The notes beneath the pieces were generated by a model. It did no database searches and was not told where the DNA came from. It saw only the letters and a list, made by a program, of their open reading frames with translations. From contig JAYKXP010000043.1 of the NCBI GenBank assembly GCA_037176845.1, positions 62,001 through 126,000 on the forward strand: a DNA stretch of 64,000 nt, read 5' to 3'. The translations under genes were made by a program, and so were the position numbers. Position 1 is the stretch's first letter. The number at the start of each line of letters is the position of its first letter. The DNA comes from Paramarasmius palmivorus. Its lineage: Eukaryota; Basidiomycota; Agaricomycetes; Agaricales; Marasmiaceae. Shown here piece by piece: positions 10,736-21,789 of this stretch.

Positions 10736-13070
10736 TTACAATCGTTGGCCCCTGTCCTTGAAGTTCTTGATAGAACGTCTTTGCTTTCGCAACCTTTCCG
10801 CTCTGCTCCAAGACCCTGTGGTTCGCGAGTTGACTCGTTGCTTCGAGCTCGTTTGAACTCTGCGCAAAGATTTCATGATCCTTGCATCCGCCGCTCCTAG
10901 ATTCTTCGTGCGAGATCTATGGTTTGACCAGAAAGTGGACGCCTGGCTTGGATGCTTGACAGTACCTATTGTTTGACAACAAGATAGTCAGTACCAAGGA
11001 GCAAATATGGGATGTTGGTTGAACGAACCTCGTCGCGGTGGTAACATATCAAAACTAGGTTCTTCAAAGTCTTCGAATCGATCATCGTCACCGATGACTT
11101 TGAGAATAGGATGGCCGGTAGCAACAGCAAAGTCAGTGGTGGTTGGATCGAAGCCTTTAAAGACCTGGAGTTTATGTATGATGTCGTAGTCGCTCGGGCT
11201 CCACACATAATACCTGTAATGTAATTCGGAAGTAAAAGATGGTATTCCTGAAATTGCTAGCTCAACATCGGATAACCTCTCTCGCCCAAATGGATCAAAG
11301 GACCAGAAGTACTTCTTGCCCTCCGCCCAAGATCTCCAGATGCCTTCATCGTCAGATGGTTGGGGAATAGGCAGTATGAATAGATAGACTTCCATGAGTT
11401 CCTCTGGTGGTGAACTGTGTGGTGAACTGCGTGTAAGGAGGATATCAAAACCATTAAGCATAGCTATATCAACCAATTAGACAGGATATAAATGGCAACA
11501 CAAGAACTCACCATAATCCTTCCACTCATCTGGATGAATCCGTAGTTGGCCGAACACATGGTGTGCCTGAGCGAGCCATGAACTCTCTAGACCATACCAA
11601 GGGAATGCATAAATTGAACGAATCTTCTGCAGTTCGTTCATCTTCATTGGTGTGAGAGTCAACCTGTCATTATGGTCAGTCAACAACATTCAGCACTTGG
11701 TTTTTTTATACATACCGCCTTAGTCCATTATACATATCAACCCACCCCATTGCACTGTGTGAATGAGGAGGCATATATATCAACCTAGATATATGCTGCA
11801 GCCCTTTCCTGGCACCCGGCCACCTAGCAACGATACGTTGAGAGTGCGTATTAAATATCGTACTAGCGAGGGACGACAACACAGGTGTAATGTGTGAGTC
11901 GTTGTCCAGATGTTCCTTAAATGGTCTAGGATAGCAACAAATTGCTTGGAAGACAGTCTGAGTGGGGAACGTCCTTGCGAGATATGCCAAGACTGTGTCG
12001 TTGTCTCTCAGCGCTGAGATGGGTAGATAATTGGAATGAATGTTGGGCATGGCGCCTTCAATGGTGTCATCCATTGATAGAATCCATCCTGACAGTGAGG
12101 ATGGCTCAATGCGTGGCCCTTTCTGCAGTGCACCAGTTCTTGGGTCAACCCAGAGTTCATCTATAAACTGTTGTTCCTGTTACTATATGTTATGATGTGG
12201 GTATAATGAGACGTACAACTACTTCATTCGGAATCTCTGAAATTTCCATCTGCATATCCTACCGCGCTAATTGAGATGGTTAGATGTTGTTCCAATTATA
12301 TCGGGGACATACTTGATACTTGAAGTACAAATGCTGAAGCCTTAAGATCCGACCATCATCATCGTACATGATCCGTTCAAGTGGAATCAGAGCTATCCAA
12401 GGGACAATTTCGGATTAAGTAACAAAGGCAAAGATTCAGAGAAAGTACTGCACCATCATAGAATATCAACGCCGGTACACCGCGTTTGTTATCGCTGAAG
12501 CCAAAGATTTGTGCCACATTTCCGTGTCTAGAAATTTTCAGTGAAGTTCGTGTTCGAACAAGGGTTCCCGACCTACTTGAATCGGGAGAATTTGTCAAAG
12601 TCTTGCTTGAAAGCCTATTCGAGCACTACGTCAACTTCTATGCAAGTCAGACCATGGACAGAACTGACCTTGAAAGCCTCGGATCCTTCGTATGTAACAC
12701 ATAGGAACTTGTCTTCTCTGTCTTCACCACGAAGGCGAGCTATGCCGAAGTTGCGACGAACACCTACGTCTCGCCCTACTCGATATCGTTTTCGTGCTTC
12801 CTCACCGTAATCGCCTCTTGATGTAGCAATTTTGCTCTCGATGCATATGTCGCCTATTTTGATACGATTGTACTGAGCCCAAGAAGTCAGCTCATATCGT
12901 CAAGTTTCAGAACACAATCAACTCACATCATCCCATCTAGTCCGCTCTTCTTCTCTCTGAGCTATGTTCACAACATCCCCATGAACAATATGAAAGTTGG
13001 AGACATGATTTGCCCTTGTGAAGGTTCCACCAGAGATGGTGATCTTTGAACAGTTGTCGAAGTTGGCCAT
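10736..13070 (-). CDS. Array unit 2: ISGG motif plus degenerate kinase N-lobe protein (appears intact)
   Basis: ATG at 13070 (MANFDNCSKITISGGTFTRA), donor at WDD|GTGAGT. The next exon carries YNRIKIGD, NFGIARLRGE and FLCVTYEG, corresponding to kinase strands beta-1 to beta-3. A 49-nt intron joins FDKFSRFK to HGNVAQIFGFSDNKRGVPAL, giving the 'xxHxNVxQxxG' helix-C/beta-4 region. Then come ALIPLERIM, ELWVDPRTGALQKGP, a roughly 120-residue block, WLAQAHHVFGQL and a tail with YFWSFDPFGRERLSD. No beta-3 Lys, HRD or DFG is seen. A final 63-nt intron (11028-10966) adds a basic 77-codon exon ending in TAA at 10736; without splicing the frame stops at 10988. The same N-terminal motif plus pseudokinase layout is common in unnamed Agaricomycete proteins. 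Function unknown. Confidence 0.7.
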
Positions 13071-13682
13071 GGGAAAGAATGATGGGGGTTGCAAAATAGC
13101 ATAGGTTCACGACAAGACACTTTATTTAATGTCGGGCATAGAGCGATCAATAGTCCACAGAACAGGATAGTATTGCTGTGTAAGCGTGGGTTGTGTACAG
13201 CAATAGTATCCCCATTCTGATTAAGATCGCCGAAAAAAAAACCTGTTTGAATTGATCAACAAGTGTAACGGTGAAGAAATGCAACAAAAAGCGCACCTTC
13301 AATATGTGATTTTTCCCCGTTCAAGACCCTCGGCGACTCGTTCTTATGTACTTCTCTTTTTTCCTCTCCGTCGGAAGACAGTGTCCTTCACGGCCGTTCA
13401 AACTTTGAGGGTGGAAGTGACTGTGGTTTTGATTGAGAATCGTCAAGCTACACAAGGACGAAGGAGTTGGTTGCAAAGGTCAAGGTCGCCGGAAAACCGT
13501 TAGCACGTGTCTTGATGGTTTGAATAAGACGCGGCTGCGTTGATGTCCCCAATCATCACGCAGAAACCCTGAGGAAAGGGCCTCAACTCGGGCAACGAGA
13601 AAGGTATGTATAAGTATAGCTATGAGAACCTGACACTTTGAGATCCTACACATGAACGATACAGCACTCAACAAACCAATCG
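13071..13682. other. 5' flank of unit 2
   Basis: Contains the shared leader block (AAAAAGCGCACCTTCAATAT near 13287) with its minus-strand GTGCGC donor. It is followed by sequence near 13520-13640 that recurs almost unchanged at 26615-26740. No independent gene seen. Confidence 0.45.
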
Positions 13683-14370
13683 TCATCGCCACGGCGGCTG
13701 TCTCGCTGGACGAGCTACTACACGAGATACGTTTGGCCGGCTCGGTTTCCCATCTGCTCTTTCGCGATCCATACTTTGTTTACCATAATCTTTCGTTCCC
13801 CGAATTGGCTCACCAGAGACGATTTGCTGTTTCAAAGCCTCTTTCGTTGCGAAAAGCTTGACGTGTCGCGTCGTAACTGCATCAGACTTGGGTAGCGAAC
13901 AAGTTCCTGTACACACAATCATAAGCTCAAGCTAACGATAGACCCATAGACTAAACATACCTCGTGCTTTCGGTTTGTGTTCGCTAGCCCGCGACACTAT
14001 AGTCGAGGCCGAATTTCTCGAAGGATTTCTTCCAATCCCTTCACCCTTCTCCTTTTCCCCTAAAACTTGTTGTTGGCCAGAGCTTGTCTGAACACTGCAG
14101 GGAGTTTTTAGAGGCTTCGCGTGCAATGTTGTTCGTTTCTTCGTGCTAGATGCGTAGTTTGGCCGGACAGCGGACGCCCGAGTTGGATGTTCAATGGTAC
14201 CTATCAGTCATTGACAGCATGATCAGCACCAAGGAGAGCATATAAAATATCGGCTGAACGAACCTCGTCTGCTAGTTTGCGGTAGTGACATGTTAGAACT
14301 TGATTCTCCCAAATCTTTGAATCGATCACCGTCGCCGACGACTTGGAGGACAGGATAGCCGGAAAGGTCA
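13683..14370 (-). pseudogene. Orphan C-terminal tail of a sixth array unit (unit-5 type)
   Basis: Closely related to the last two exons of unit 5 (26784-27470). It encodes HAKPLKTPCSVQTSS, QQQVLGEKEKGEGIG and then, after a short intron, GTCSLPKSDAVTTRHVKLFA. Upstream (14280-14370) it retains the end of the exon carrying the VVGDGDRF-like segment, and breaks off at GCCGGAAAGGTC. No kinase-like N-terminus accompanies it, so it is a remnant of a further copy of the gene. Confidence 0.7.
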
Positions 14371-14690
14371 CCCAGTCAACCTCAACACCAGAAAAGTACC
14401 CCCATCCCTACACACCTACGACACAACCCCAGGCCCTTGTGGACCCAACGATCCCCGGGAATAGGAAGGCACACAAAAGCACAATCAACGCCTTACAATT
14501 CTTCCCTTCGTCGAGGGTTTTGTTGAGTGCAGGCGGGGATTTCGCGATACGTGTGTTTCCTGCTGAGACGCCTTCCCTTTCCTCCCCCAACCCAAACACC
14601 CCTTCCAACGCCCCAAACACCAACGCAAACATAAGCACGAACCCAGCACACCCAGCCCGAGCTCTAACATCCCACACCCGGTCAATATGT
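14371..14690 (+). pseudogene. Rpn14/PAAF1-like fragment, copy 2 middle part, inverted
   Basis: Plus-strand frame reading STPEKYPHPYTPTTQPQ, then INALQFFPSSRVLLSAGGDF, then ALTSHTRSIC, a clear WD-repeat pattern (FFPSSRVLLSAG, HTRSI). Its N-terminal partner lies on the opposite strand at 14794-15110. Flipping the segment 14371-14793 makes the two contiguous, so this piece has been inverted. Confidence 0.65.
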
Positions 14691-14793
14691 CCGATCTTGA
14701 GCTAGCAAGTTCAGGAATACCGTCTTTTGCTTCCCCGAGTCACTACGAGATCATGCAAAAACTTCATGTCGCCAAAAACTTCGATCCGGTCAT
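14691..14793 (+). pseudogene. Inverted scrap of the array-unit C-terminal exon
   Basis: The reverse complement matches 27490-27620 of unit 5 (the ELASSGIPSFAS and SHYEIMQKLHVAKNFDP coding region) with few differences. It is fused to the WD-repeat fragment on its left and turned relative to the remnant at 13683-14370. Confidence 0.7.
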
Positions 14794-15110
14794 GACGAGT
14801 GATGGGGTAGAGGAAACCAGAACCATCGAGAAGGCCAATTGCGAATTGAGATTTATCATCTGAGACGGCTAGGGTGGTTATTCGAGATGGGGAGTCGGCG
14901 TGTATATAGGTTTGAGTTGGGATGAGGAGTGTCGTGTTGTTGACTGTGTAAGATGACTGTGATGAACCGAGTGCCAACTTTTTAGACTCGGCGTTGGTCG
15001 GCTCAAAAACAACCTTCTGCCTATCCTCCTCGTCGAGAGATACACGGAACCTGGCGTGTGTCGAGTCCGTGCCTGTCTAACGTTAGCTTTCATACCGAGA
15101 CCCGCGAAGA
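14794..15110 (-). pseudogene. Rpn14/PAAF1-like fragment, copy 2 N-terminal part
   Basis: Minus-strand frame encoding RQKVVFEPTNAESKKLALGS, then TLLIPTQTYIHADSPSRITT, then DKSQFAIGLLDGSGFLYPI, an N-terminal WD blade pattern. It stops at the inversion breakpoint. This copy is better preserved than the one at 9350-9800. Confidence 0.6.
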
Positions 15111-15514
15111 GTGGATAGGGCACGTACCGTGGTATTGAGATCTTCGGATCCTCAGTAACTCCTTCCTATTCACTTCTCTCACTTCCCCTCTGTTGGAGGA
15201 TAATAGCCTTCATGGCATGCAAGGCTTTAAGAAAATCAGGCATTCCAGGATGACCTGGAGTTCGAGGCGTCCGGGATGTCCGGACTCCGGGGTGTCCAAG
15301 TCGTCTGAGTCGTTCGGGGCTTCTGGGTTGATTGAGGGTAGTAGAAGTGTAAAGGGTCCATTGCGTTCAGGAAAGCCAGTACAGGGCATAATGGAGGTTA
15401 GGAAGCCTAGTACATAGACTGGGGAAGAGGGTGGCTTCGGAGAATCAAATTTGGCATATCACGTGCACGCCCCAAGAACGCGTGCATGGTCAACGAGCTC
15501 AACAATTCTTCTTT

Positions 15515-15654
15515 TTTTTTTTTTTTGGCGGAGCGTTTGGTCTGGCTCTATTCATCAACGACATCGATCGTCTCTTTCGAGCCCGCTGTTTTGCAGAGGA
15601 ACCCCTCTGCGAGTATGATGATTCATTCCCCTGGGGAAATGCACAGGTGCACGT
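15515..15654 (-). mobile_element. SINE-like retroposed sequence with poly(A) and 21-bp target duplication
   Basis: A 140-bp insert is bounded by a perfect 21-bp direct repeat (15494-15514 and 15655-15675, beginning CGAGCTCAAC and ending TTCTTCTTT). At its plus-strand left end a run of 15 T (15512-15526) abuts the first repeat, so on the minus strand the insert ends in poly(A). This is the hallmark of LINE-type target-primed integration. The 125-bp body has no reading frame. I could not identify it as a known snRNA, 5S or tRNA. Its start near GTGCACCTGTGCATTTCCCC may be a small-RNA 5' end. Confidence 0.68.
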
Positions 15655-15675
15655 CGAGCTCAACAATTCTTCTTT

Positions 15676-16615
15676 CCTAAGTATTCCTCGTTTCTAGCAT
15701 CCTCGAATCCCTTCGTCGCACCTCTATGCTACCAGCGCGACTCGAAACATGCTGTTTGCTATCTGCTAGGCCACACCAGAAGTTTGGCAACCGACAATAA
15801 TATCACGGAACCCAAAACTGATACCTGATAGTTGCTCAATGCTCACCAATCAATCTTCCCTCGAACTCAAGTAATAGAAACCCTTTGTCTGGCTTACTCA
15901 AGGTGATACATGGGGCGATGCGTTTATCTTCGACGTAAAACAAGGAGCAGTCCGTAGATCCTCAGGGAAATGCGGGATGAGATGGCACTTAGGTGGGCTG
16001 AAGGCTTCGGAAATTGTAGCACGGGTGCGTTCTTTAAACACTGTTTTTGTACGCTTCATTTAGATTAAGAAACACTGCAAGTTCAAAACGGCTATGTAGA
16101 AGTGATCAGTCCAGCGGAACTCGACTTCGCCAATCACTGTCATTGTGTACCTTACGATGTAAACTGCTCTTCGCTCAAGTGCAGTTCAAGATCCTCTCTG
16201 AACGCTGTCCTGGTTTCCGTTAATCAACTTCCATGTCGCGATCACTTTCGTATCTCGTGTATCCAACCATAACTCCAGAAAAGCTTTTGGCACCGTGAAT
16301 AGGTACTCGAATACCGGGAATACATAGATACTGAAATGCCTGGCTGAATCGCTGTTCTTCTCAGTCTTCTATCATCGTTGATTGTGTTTTCAAGTGCTCT
16401 CAAGTCGGACGAACCATCGCTGCAACTTTGATTTGTAACAAATGTGTACGTCGAAGTTGAAGGAATGAAAGGAAGAGGTATTATACACATGTATGTATTA
16501 ACCATATACGGTACAGCAATGAACGAACCAATTGTTATCACCATGCTGGCTTCTTCGTTTGGGCTACGTTTCCGGGACTCATCTGTTTGACCTGGCACAT
16601 CCTGTTTACATTTGT
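15676..16615. other. Spacer with no recognisable gene
   Basis: Between the retroposon and the tail exon of unit 3. Short frames only; the one at 16242-16598 has no recognisable motif. Confidence 0.4.
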
Positions 16616-16841
16616 TGGGCTCTGTCCTTGAAGTTCTTGATGGAACGTCTCTGCTTTCTCAACTTTTCCGCTCTGCTCCAAGACCCTGCCAGTGTGGTTT
16701 GCGAACTGACTCGTCGCTTCAAGCTCGTTCGAGCTCTGCGCGAAGATTTCATAACCTTTGCATCCGCCGCTCCTAGATTCTTCGTGCGAGATTTACGGTT
16801 TGACCAGAAGGTGGACGCCCGGGTTGGATGTTTGATAGTAC
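16616..16841 (-). pseudogene. Orphaned basic tail exon of unit 3
   Basis: Starts after an AATAATAG acceptor and stays open to TAA at 16616-16618, encoding a Lys/Arg-rich tail (ASTFWSN...TKNLGAADA...RKQRRSIKNFKD). It matches the last exon of unit 2 (10965-10736) in length to within an in-frame insertion, and in stop position. In unit 3 it is cut off from its gene by a TGA just before the upstream splice donor, so as read here it is not translated. Confidence 0.6.
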
Positions 16842-16901
16842 CTATTATTCAACGAGATAATCAGCACCAAGGAGAACACATGCGTATTGGTCAAACGAAC
16901 C

Positions 16902-18943
16902 TCATCTGTGAGCTCGCGATGGGAACAGATCAGACCTTGGTTCTTCGAAGTCTTCGAATCGATCATCGTCACCGATGACTTCGAGAATAGGACGGCCGGT
17001 AGCAACGGCAAAGTCAGTGGTGGTTGGGTCGAAGCCTTTGGAGACCTGGAGTTTATCTATGATGTCGTAGTCGCTCGAGCTCCACGCACGGCTCCAGGAG
17101 AATATCACAGAAGTGAACGACGGTATTCCTGAACTTGCTAGCTCAAGATCGGATATCTTCTCTCGTCCGAAGGGATCAAAGGACCAGAAATACTTCTTGC
17201 CCTCTACCCAAGATCTCCAGATGCCTTCTTCATCAGATGGACCGGGAACAGGTAGTATGAATAGATAGACTTCCAGGGGTACATTGAGTTCCTTGTGGAG
17301 TGAGCTGCCAGTGCGTGTAAGGAGCATTTCAAAACCAAGAAGCATAGCTATGTCAACCAATCAGACAGGATAAAAATGGCAACACAAGAACTCACTATAA
17401 TCCTCCCACTTATCTGGATGAATCTGTAGTTGGCTGAACCTGTGGTGTGCCTGAGCAAGCCATGACATCTCTAGAATGTCGCGGTTTCCCCCAGGAAAAT
17501 AATAAAATAAGCGAATCCCCTGCAGTTCGTTCATCTCCGTCGGTGTAGCAGTAAATCTGTCCTTATGGTCAGTCAATGACATTCAGCACTCAGGTTTTTA
17601 TACATACCGCACTAAGCCATTATCCATATCAACCTGACTCATCAGCATTGCATCTGAATCAGGACTCGAAATCGCATACATCGTATACTGCAGTCTTTCC
17701 CTGGGACCCGGACACCTAGCAACAACATGTCGCGAGTGCCTATTATATATTGTACCGGGGAGGGACGACAGCACAGGCGTGATTTGTTCGTTGGCTAGAT
17801 GTTCCGTGAGTGGTTTAGGGAACCAGTGAATTCCTTGGAGGACATTCTGAGCTGTGTATATCCTTGCGAGATATTCAAAGACAACGTCGTTGCTAAGCGT
17901 TGGGATGGATAGATAGCTGAAATGAACGTTGGGCATGGCGCTTTCGACAGTACCATCCATCCGATATAGGGGTTGTTCAATGCATGGCCCTTTCTGCAGT
18001 GCACCGGTCCTTGGTTCGACCCAGAGTTCAGCTACACGCTGTTGTTCCAGTTACTATATGTTGATGAAGGTATAATGAGACGTACGACTCGTGCCTCCTC
18101 TGGAATTTCCATACACATCCTACGGATCTAATTGAGATATTCAGGCGTTGTTCAGAACATAGATTATATCAGGGACGTACTTGATAGTCGAAGTATGAAT
18201 ACCGGAGCATGGAGCCCAAACCATCATCGCCAAAGATAATCCGTCCAAGTGGAATCAGAGCTGCCCAAGGAACGAGTTCGGAGTAAGCAACAGAGGCAAA
18301 GATTCAGAGAAAGTATCTCACCATCATAGAATAGTAACGCCGGTATACCGCGTTCATTATCGTTGAAGCCAAAGATTTGTGCCACATTTTCGTGCCTGGA
18401 GATTTTCAGCAAAGTTAGTATTCAAGCGAGGATAATTGACCTACTTGAATCGGGAGAATTCATCAAAGTCTTGCTTGAAAGCCTATCCGAGCACTGCATC
18501 AACAAGCAAACCAGACCATGGACAGAACTGACCTTGAAACCATCTCGCCCCGTGTATGTAACACATAGAAACTTGTCTTCCCTATCTTCACCACGAAGGC
18601 GAGCTATGCCGAACTTGCGATGAGCATTGATACCTTGCTCTAGTTGATATTGTTTCCATGCTTCCTCGTCGTCATAGTCTCTTCCGGTTGATGATGTAGC
18701 AACGCTACTCTCGACACAAATGTCGCCTATTCTGACACGATTGTACTGAGCCCAAGAAGTCAGCTCATATCTTCAAGTTTCAGAACACGATCAACTCACA
18801 TCATCCCATCTAGTCCGCTCTTCTTCTCTCTGAGCAACGTTCACGACATTCCTATGAACAATGCGAACGTTGGAGACATGATTTGCCCTTGTGAAGGTTC
18901 CACCGGAGATAGCGATCTTTGAACAGTTGTTAAAGTTGGCCAT
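16902..18943 (-). CDS. Array unit 3: ISGG motif plus degenerate kinase N-lobe protein, shortened by a stop
   Basis: ATG at 18943 and the same exon series as unit 2. The second exon encodes YNRVRIGDICVESS, KFGIARLRGEDREDKF and LCVTYTGRDGFK. The short intron before HENVAQIFGFNDNERGIPAL is kept. The middle block (ESAMPNVHFSYLSIPTLS) and WLAQAHHRFSQL and YFWSFDPFGREKISD blocks are open. The frame ends in TGA at 16902-16904. At the equivalent codon units 2 and 5 have CGA, directly before the last splice donor, so unit 3 has lost the basic C-terminal tail. Apart from that tail the copy looks functional. It ends about 440 bp before the left end of the 19397-22681 transposon. Confidence 0.65.
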
Positions 18944-19396
18944 GGGAAAGGATGATGGGGGTGTAGTGGATATAGGTTCGCAACACGGGAAGCTTTCGGG
19001 AAAAGTTCACAGAACAGGATATTATTGCTGTGTAAGCGTAGGTTGGGTACAGCAACAGTATACCCCATTCTGATTGAGACACACATCAGGTTACTTTAAA
19101 AGGGCCAAAAAAGACCTGTTTGTATTGATCGACATGTATAACGGTGAAGAAATCCAACAAAAAGCGCACCTTCAATATGTGGTTTTTCCCCCGTTCAAGA
19201 CACTCGGCGATCCATTCCTATGCACTTCTCTTTTTTCATCTCCATTGGAAGATGATGTGCCGTTAAAACTTTGAGGGTCGAAGTGTGATTGAGAATCGTC
19301 AAGCGACACGAGGGCGAAGGTCAAGGTCGCCAGACAACCGCGTTCGCACGGACTGTCGCGTCTTAGTCACGTGTCTTAACTGCCGCCTACCTTTGG
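18944..19396. other. 5' flank of unit 3
   Basis: Holds the shared leader block (AAAAAGCGCACCTTCAATAT near 19157) and ends at the target site TACCTTTGG (19388-19396) of the foldback transposon. Confidence 0.5.
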
Positions 19397-20195
19397 GGGC
19401 AGCCGTTAGGTTTGATGCCCGATAAAACCTACGAGCCTGGAGTGAAGGAAGGTCGAGCGGGGAACCGTGAAATGGAGAGCCCGCTCGTTTTGATGACCCT
19501 TGAGCCAAAACCATGATTGTAAATAATTTACCGTACCTCAAAATTTAGCTTTCAATATCCTGGAGTATCAGAGAACTAGGAGGTTTGTACAGGCGGCGGG
19601 AATATATCGGTTTGAGCGAGAGAAGGGCGTGAGAAATGCTTATTCAGATGCGCGAAGTATAGCGATTCTGCGACGCGTTCGCAGATTCTACCGCCAGTAT
19701 CGAAATACTTCAAGGTACGCCCCCTCAGACTTCAGGGTTTTGTGATACTGACTGACCTGCGGACCTAGGGAATCAGTTTACTATAGCCCATTGATATAGG
19801 CCCCCGCAGTATTGGTACACTCTGGTGCACAGATGGATGACGCGATGACAGGCTGGTAGTATTCTGGTACTCTAGGTACGTTCTCGAACCCTTTGTAGTT
19901 TTAATTTACTCTGACTCAGCTCTGAATACATCAAGTACCAGAATACTGCGACAACCGACATGCCATTCACCAGAGTAACAAGAAACTCTGGCACTCTCAT
20001 GAAACCCTCTCAAGTATCGCAATACTATGACATCAACATACTGTCCATCAGGGTACCTTGACACTCTACAGTCAAGTCTCTACCTCCCAGAGTAACACGA
20101 AACTCTGGTGCTCTCATGAAGCCCTGTCAAGTACCAAAATACTACGACGCCAACACGCTGTCCACCAAAGTATATTGATACTCTGTGGTACCACC
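19397..20195 (+). repeat. Left inverted arm of the foldback transposon
   Basis: Pairs with the right arm at about 21790-22681. The inner part consists of degenerate copies of a roughly 100-bp module (AGTACCAxAATACT...CAGAGTAACA...CTCTGG). Confidence 0.8.
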
Positions 20196-21789
20196 GGTGT
20201 GCCCCGAGCTTCATTTTCAACCACATCTCTCACCACACTCCTCGTCGTCCCTTCGTCACCGCATCCTCATCACTCTCATCAACAGCTGGGACAAAGTTTG
20301 GATATTGGCACATATGGGTACATGGATTACTGGTATGTCCCAAATTATTCAGATACAGCCTCCGTATTAATCGTTCAGCTCCAGGACTACAATTACTTCT
20401 ACCGTCTACAGTTAAACTACGTTCCCAAATATCTTCGATAAAATTTTACCTCCATCATACGAAGGCCAAGCAGTACGACTATACCAGGCCCCTTTCTTTC
20501 GAATACATCTTGTGCCATTCGTTGTATCGTGATATACTTACATCATGTACTGTATCTCATTACATTTCACAATCAAGTCGCAACCAAATTCCAATGCTAT
20601 TTTGGCACTTGAGGTTGCCCATTGCGTGTTTTTCTTCCACATTCGCCGTAGAAAGCTAATTGTATCTCAATGTAACTTGAGATAAAGCGCGTTCGGTGGA
20701 TAACGGTCACTACCTCTTTGTAGTACTGACCATTTCCATATTGTTCTAGCAGATTACTCGATAGACCACAGACAAATGATTGTGTTAATAGACTGAGTGG
20801 TTTCACAGACACGATGTATTCAATGGCTGCACGAGTGACTGTTGAGTTCGTAACTGGTACAAGACCTGTGGTGGTGCACCTTTGCCAAATCATCATGATT
20901 GAGCCCTGTTTTGCTCCTTCTAATGACGAGCTGCTTTGAGTCAATCAGCTTTGTTTCTGGCTTCTTTGATAGTATAAGTTCTTGTTCTGGTCATAGTTAT
21001 GCAGAGATAACAAAAAGTGAGGTGAGATTTGGATGAGATGACAATGGTAACAGGTGAAAAGGGCAGATATGCTTCTGCGTAAAGTAGTCAGCTTTGCGAA
21101 ATTTAGTGTATGGTCTTACCGTTTCAAATAATTCCATTTTTTGATATGTTGTCCGTGTTGTATTCGACATTGGATATCCGGAGTCTGGCGGTCTCAAATT
21201 GAGTATAAGATATTACAGAATTTTTTTGAACATTTTTCGGTGAATAAACGAGCAATTTCCGCGGGCGCTTAGTGGGCGTCAGTCGAGCGTCAACACCGGC
21301 GGAAGTGGTTCAAGTTTGCCATTTCATACCTCCAGCCTCAGTAAGCTCAAGAAGCATAGGCACAAATGTTCCAACGAATTGGGAGAATGATTAGATTGGT
21401 TGCATATTATTACATACAAACTAATACAGCTATTGGTGGTACATCCATGACAATGCTGCGAATACTATGAGCCAGGCAAGTAGACATCTTGTGTTATGCT
21501 TGGAAGGGAGATGTCATACTGGGTAATAAAGGCAGGGTTTCGAAGGAAAGAGGTTGGCTCAGAGTTATGGTCAGTACTGGCACCGGAAATTCAAGATGAG
21601 GTATGGGTCGGGAGTCGGGCAAGAGTCGGGACGCCGCCACTGCACCCGACTTGCCGAACCATGTGAACACAACATGGAAACAACGAGAGTGTGTGAGAAG
21701 TGCGGCTGATGATGGAAACGTGGGTAGAAACCGGTCTCGGGGAGCACTGGTGGTGGTCAGCTGGTCACGGGAAGGTAACTTGAAGGTGC

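Noticed and set aside
10556..10900. Plus-strand frames opposite the array tails (also 13652-13861, 16532-16978, 22536-22913)
   Set aside because: They are antisense shadows of the tail exons or of the transposon arm; the minus-strand reading is the one conserved codon by codon between units.
20597..20944. 115-codon minus-strand frame in the foldback loop, considered as a transposase
   Set aside because: No DDE signature, zinc finger or similarity to MULE transposases could be seen; too short.
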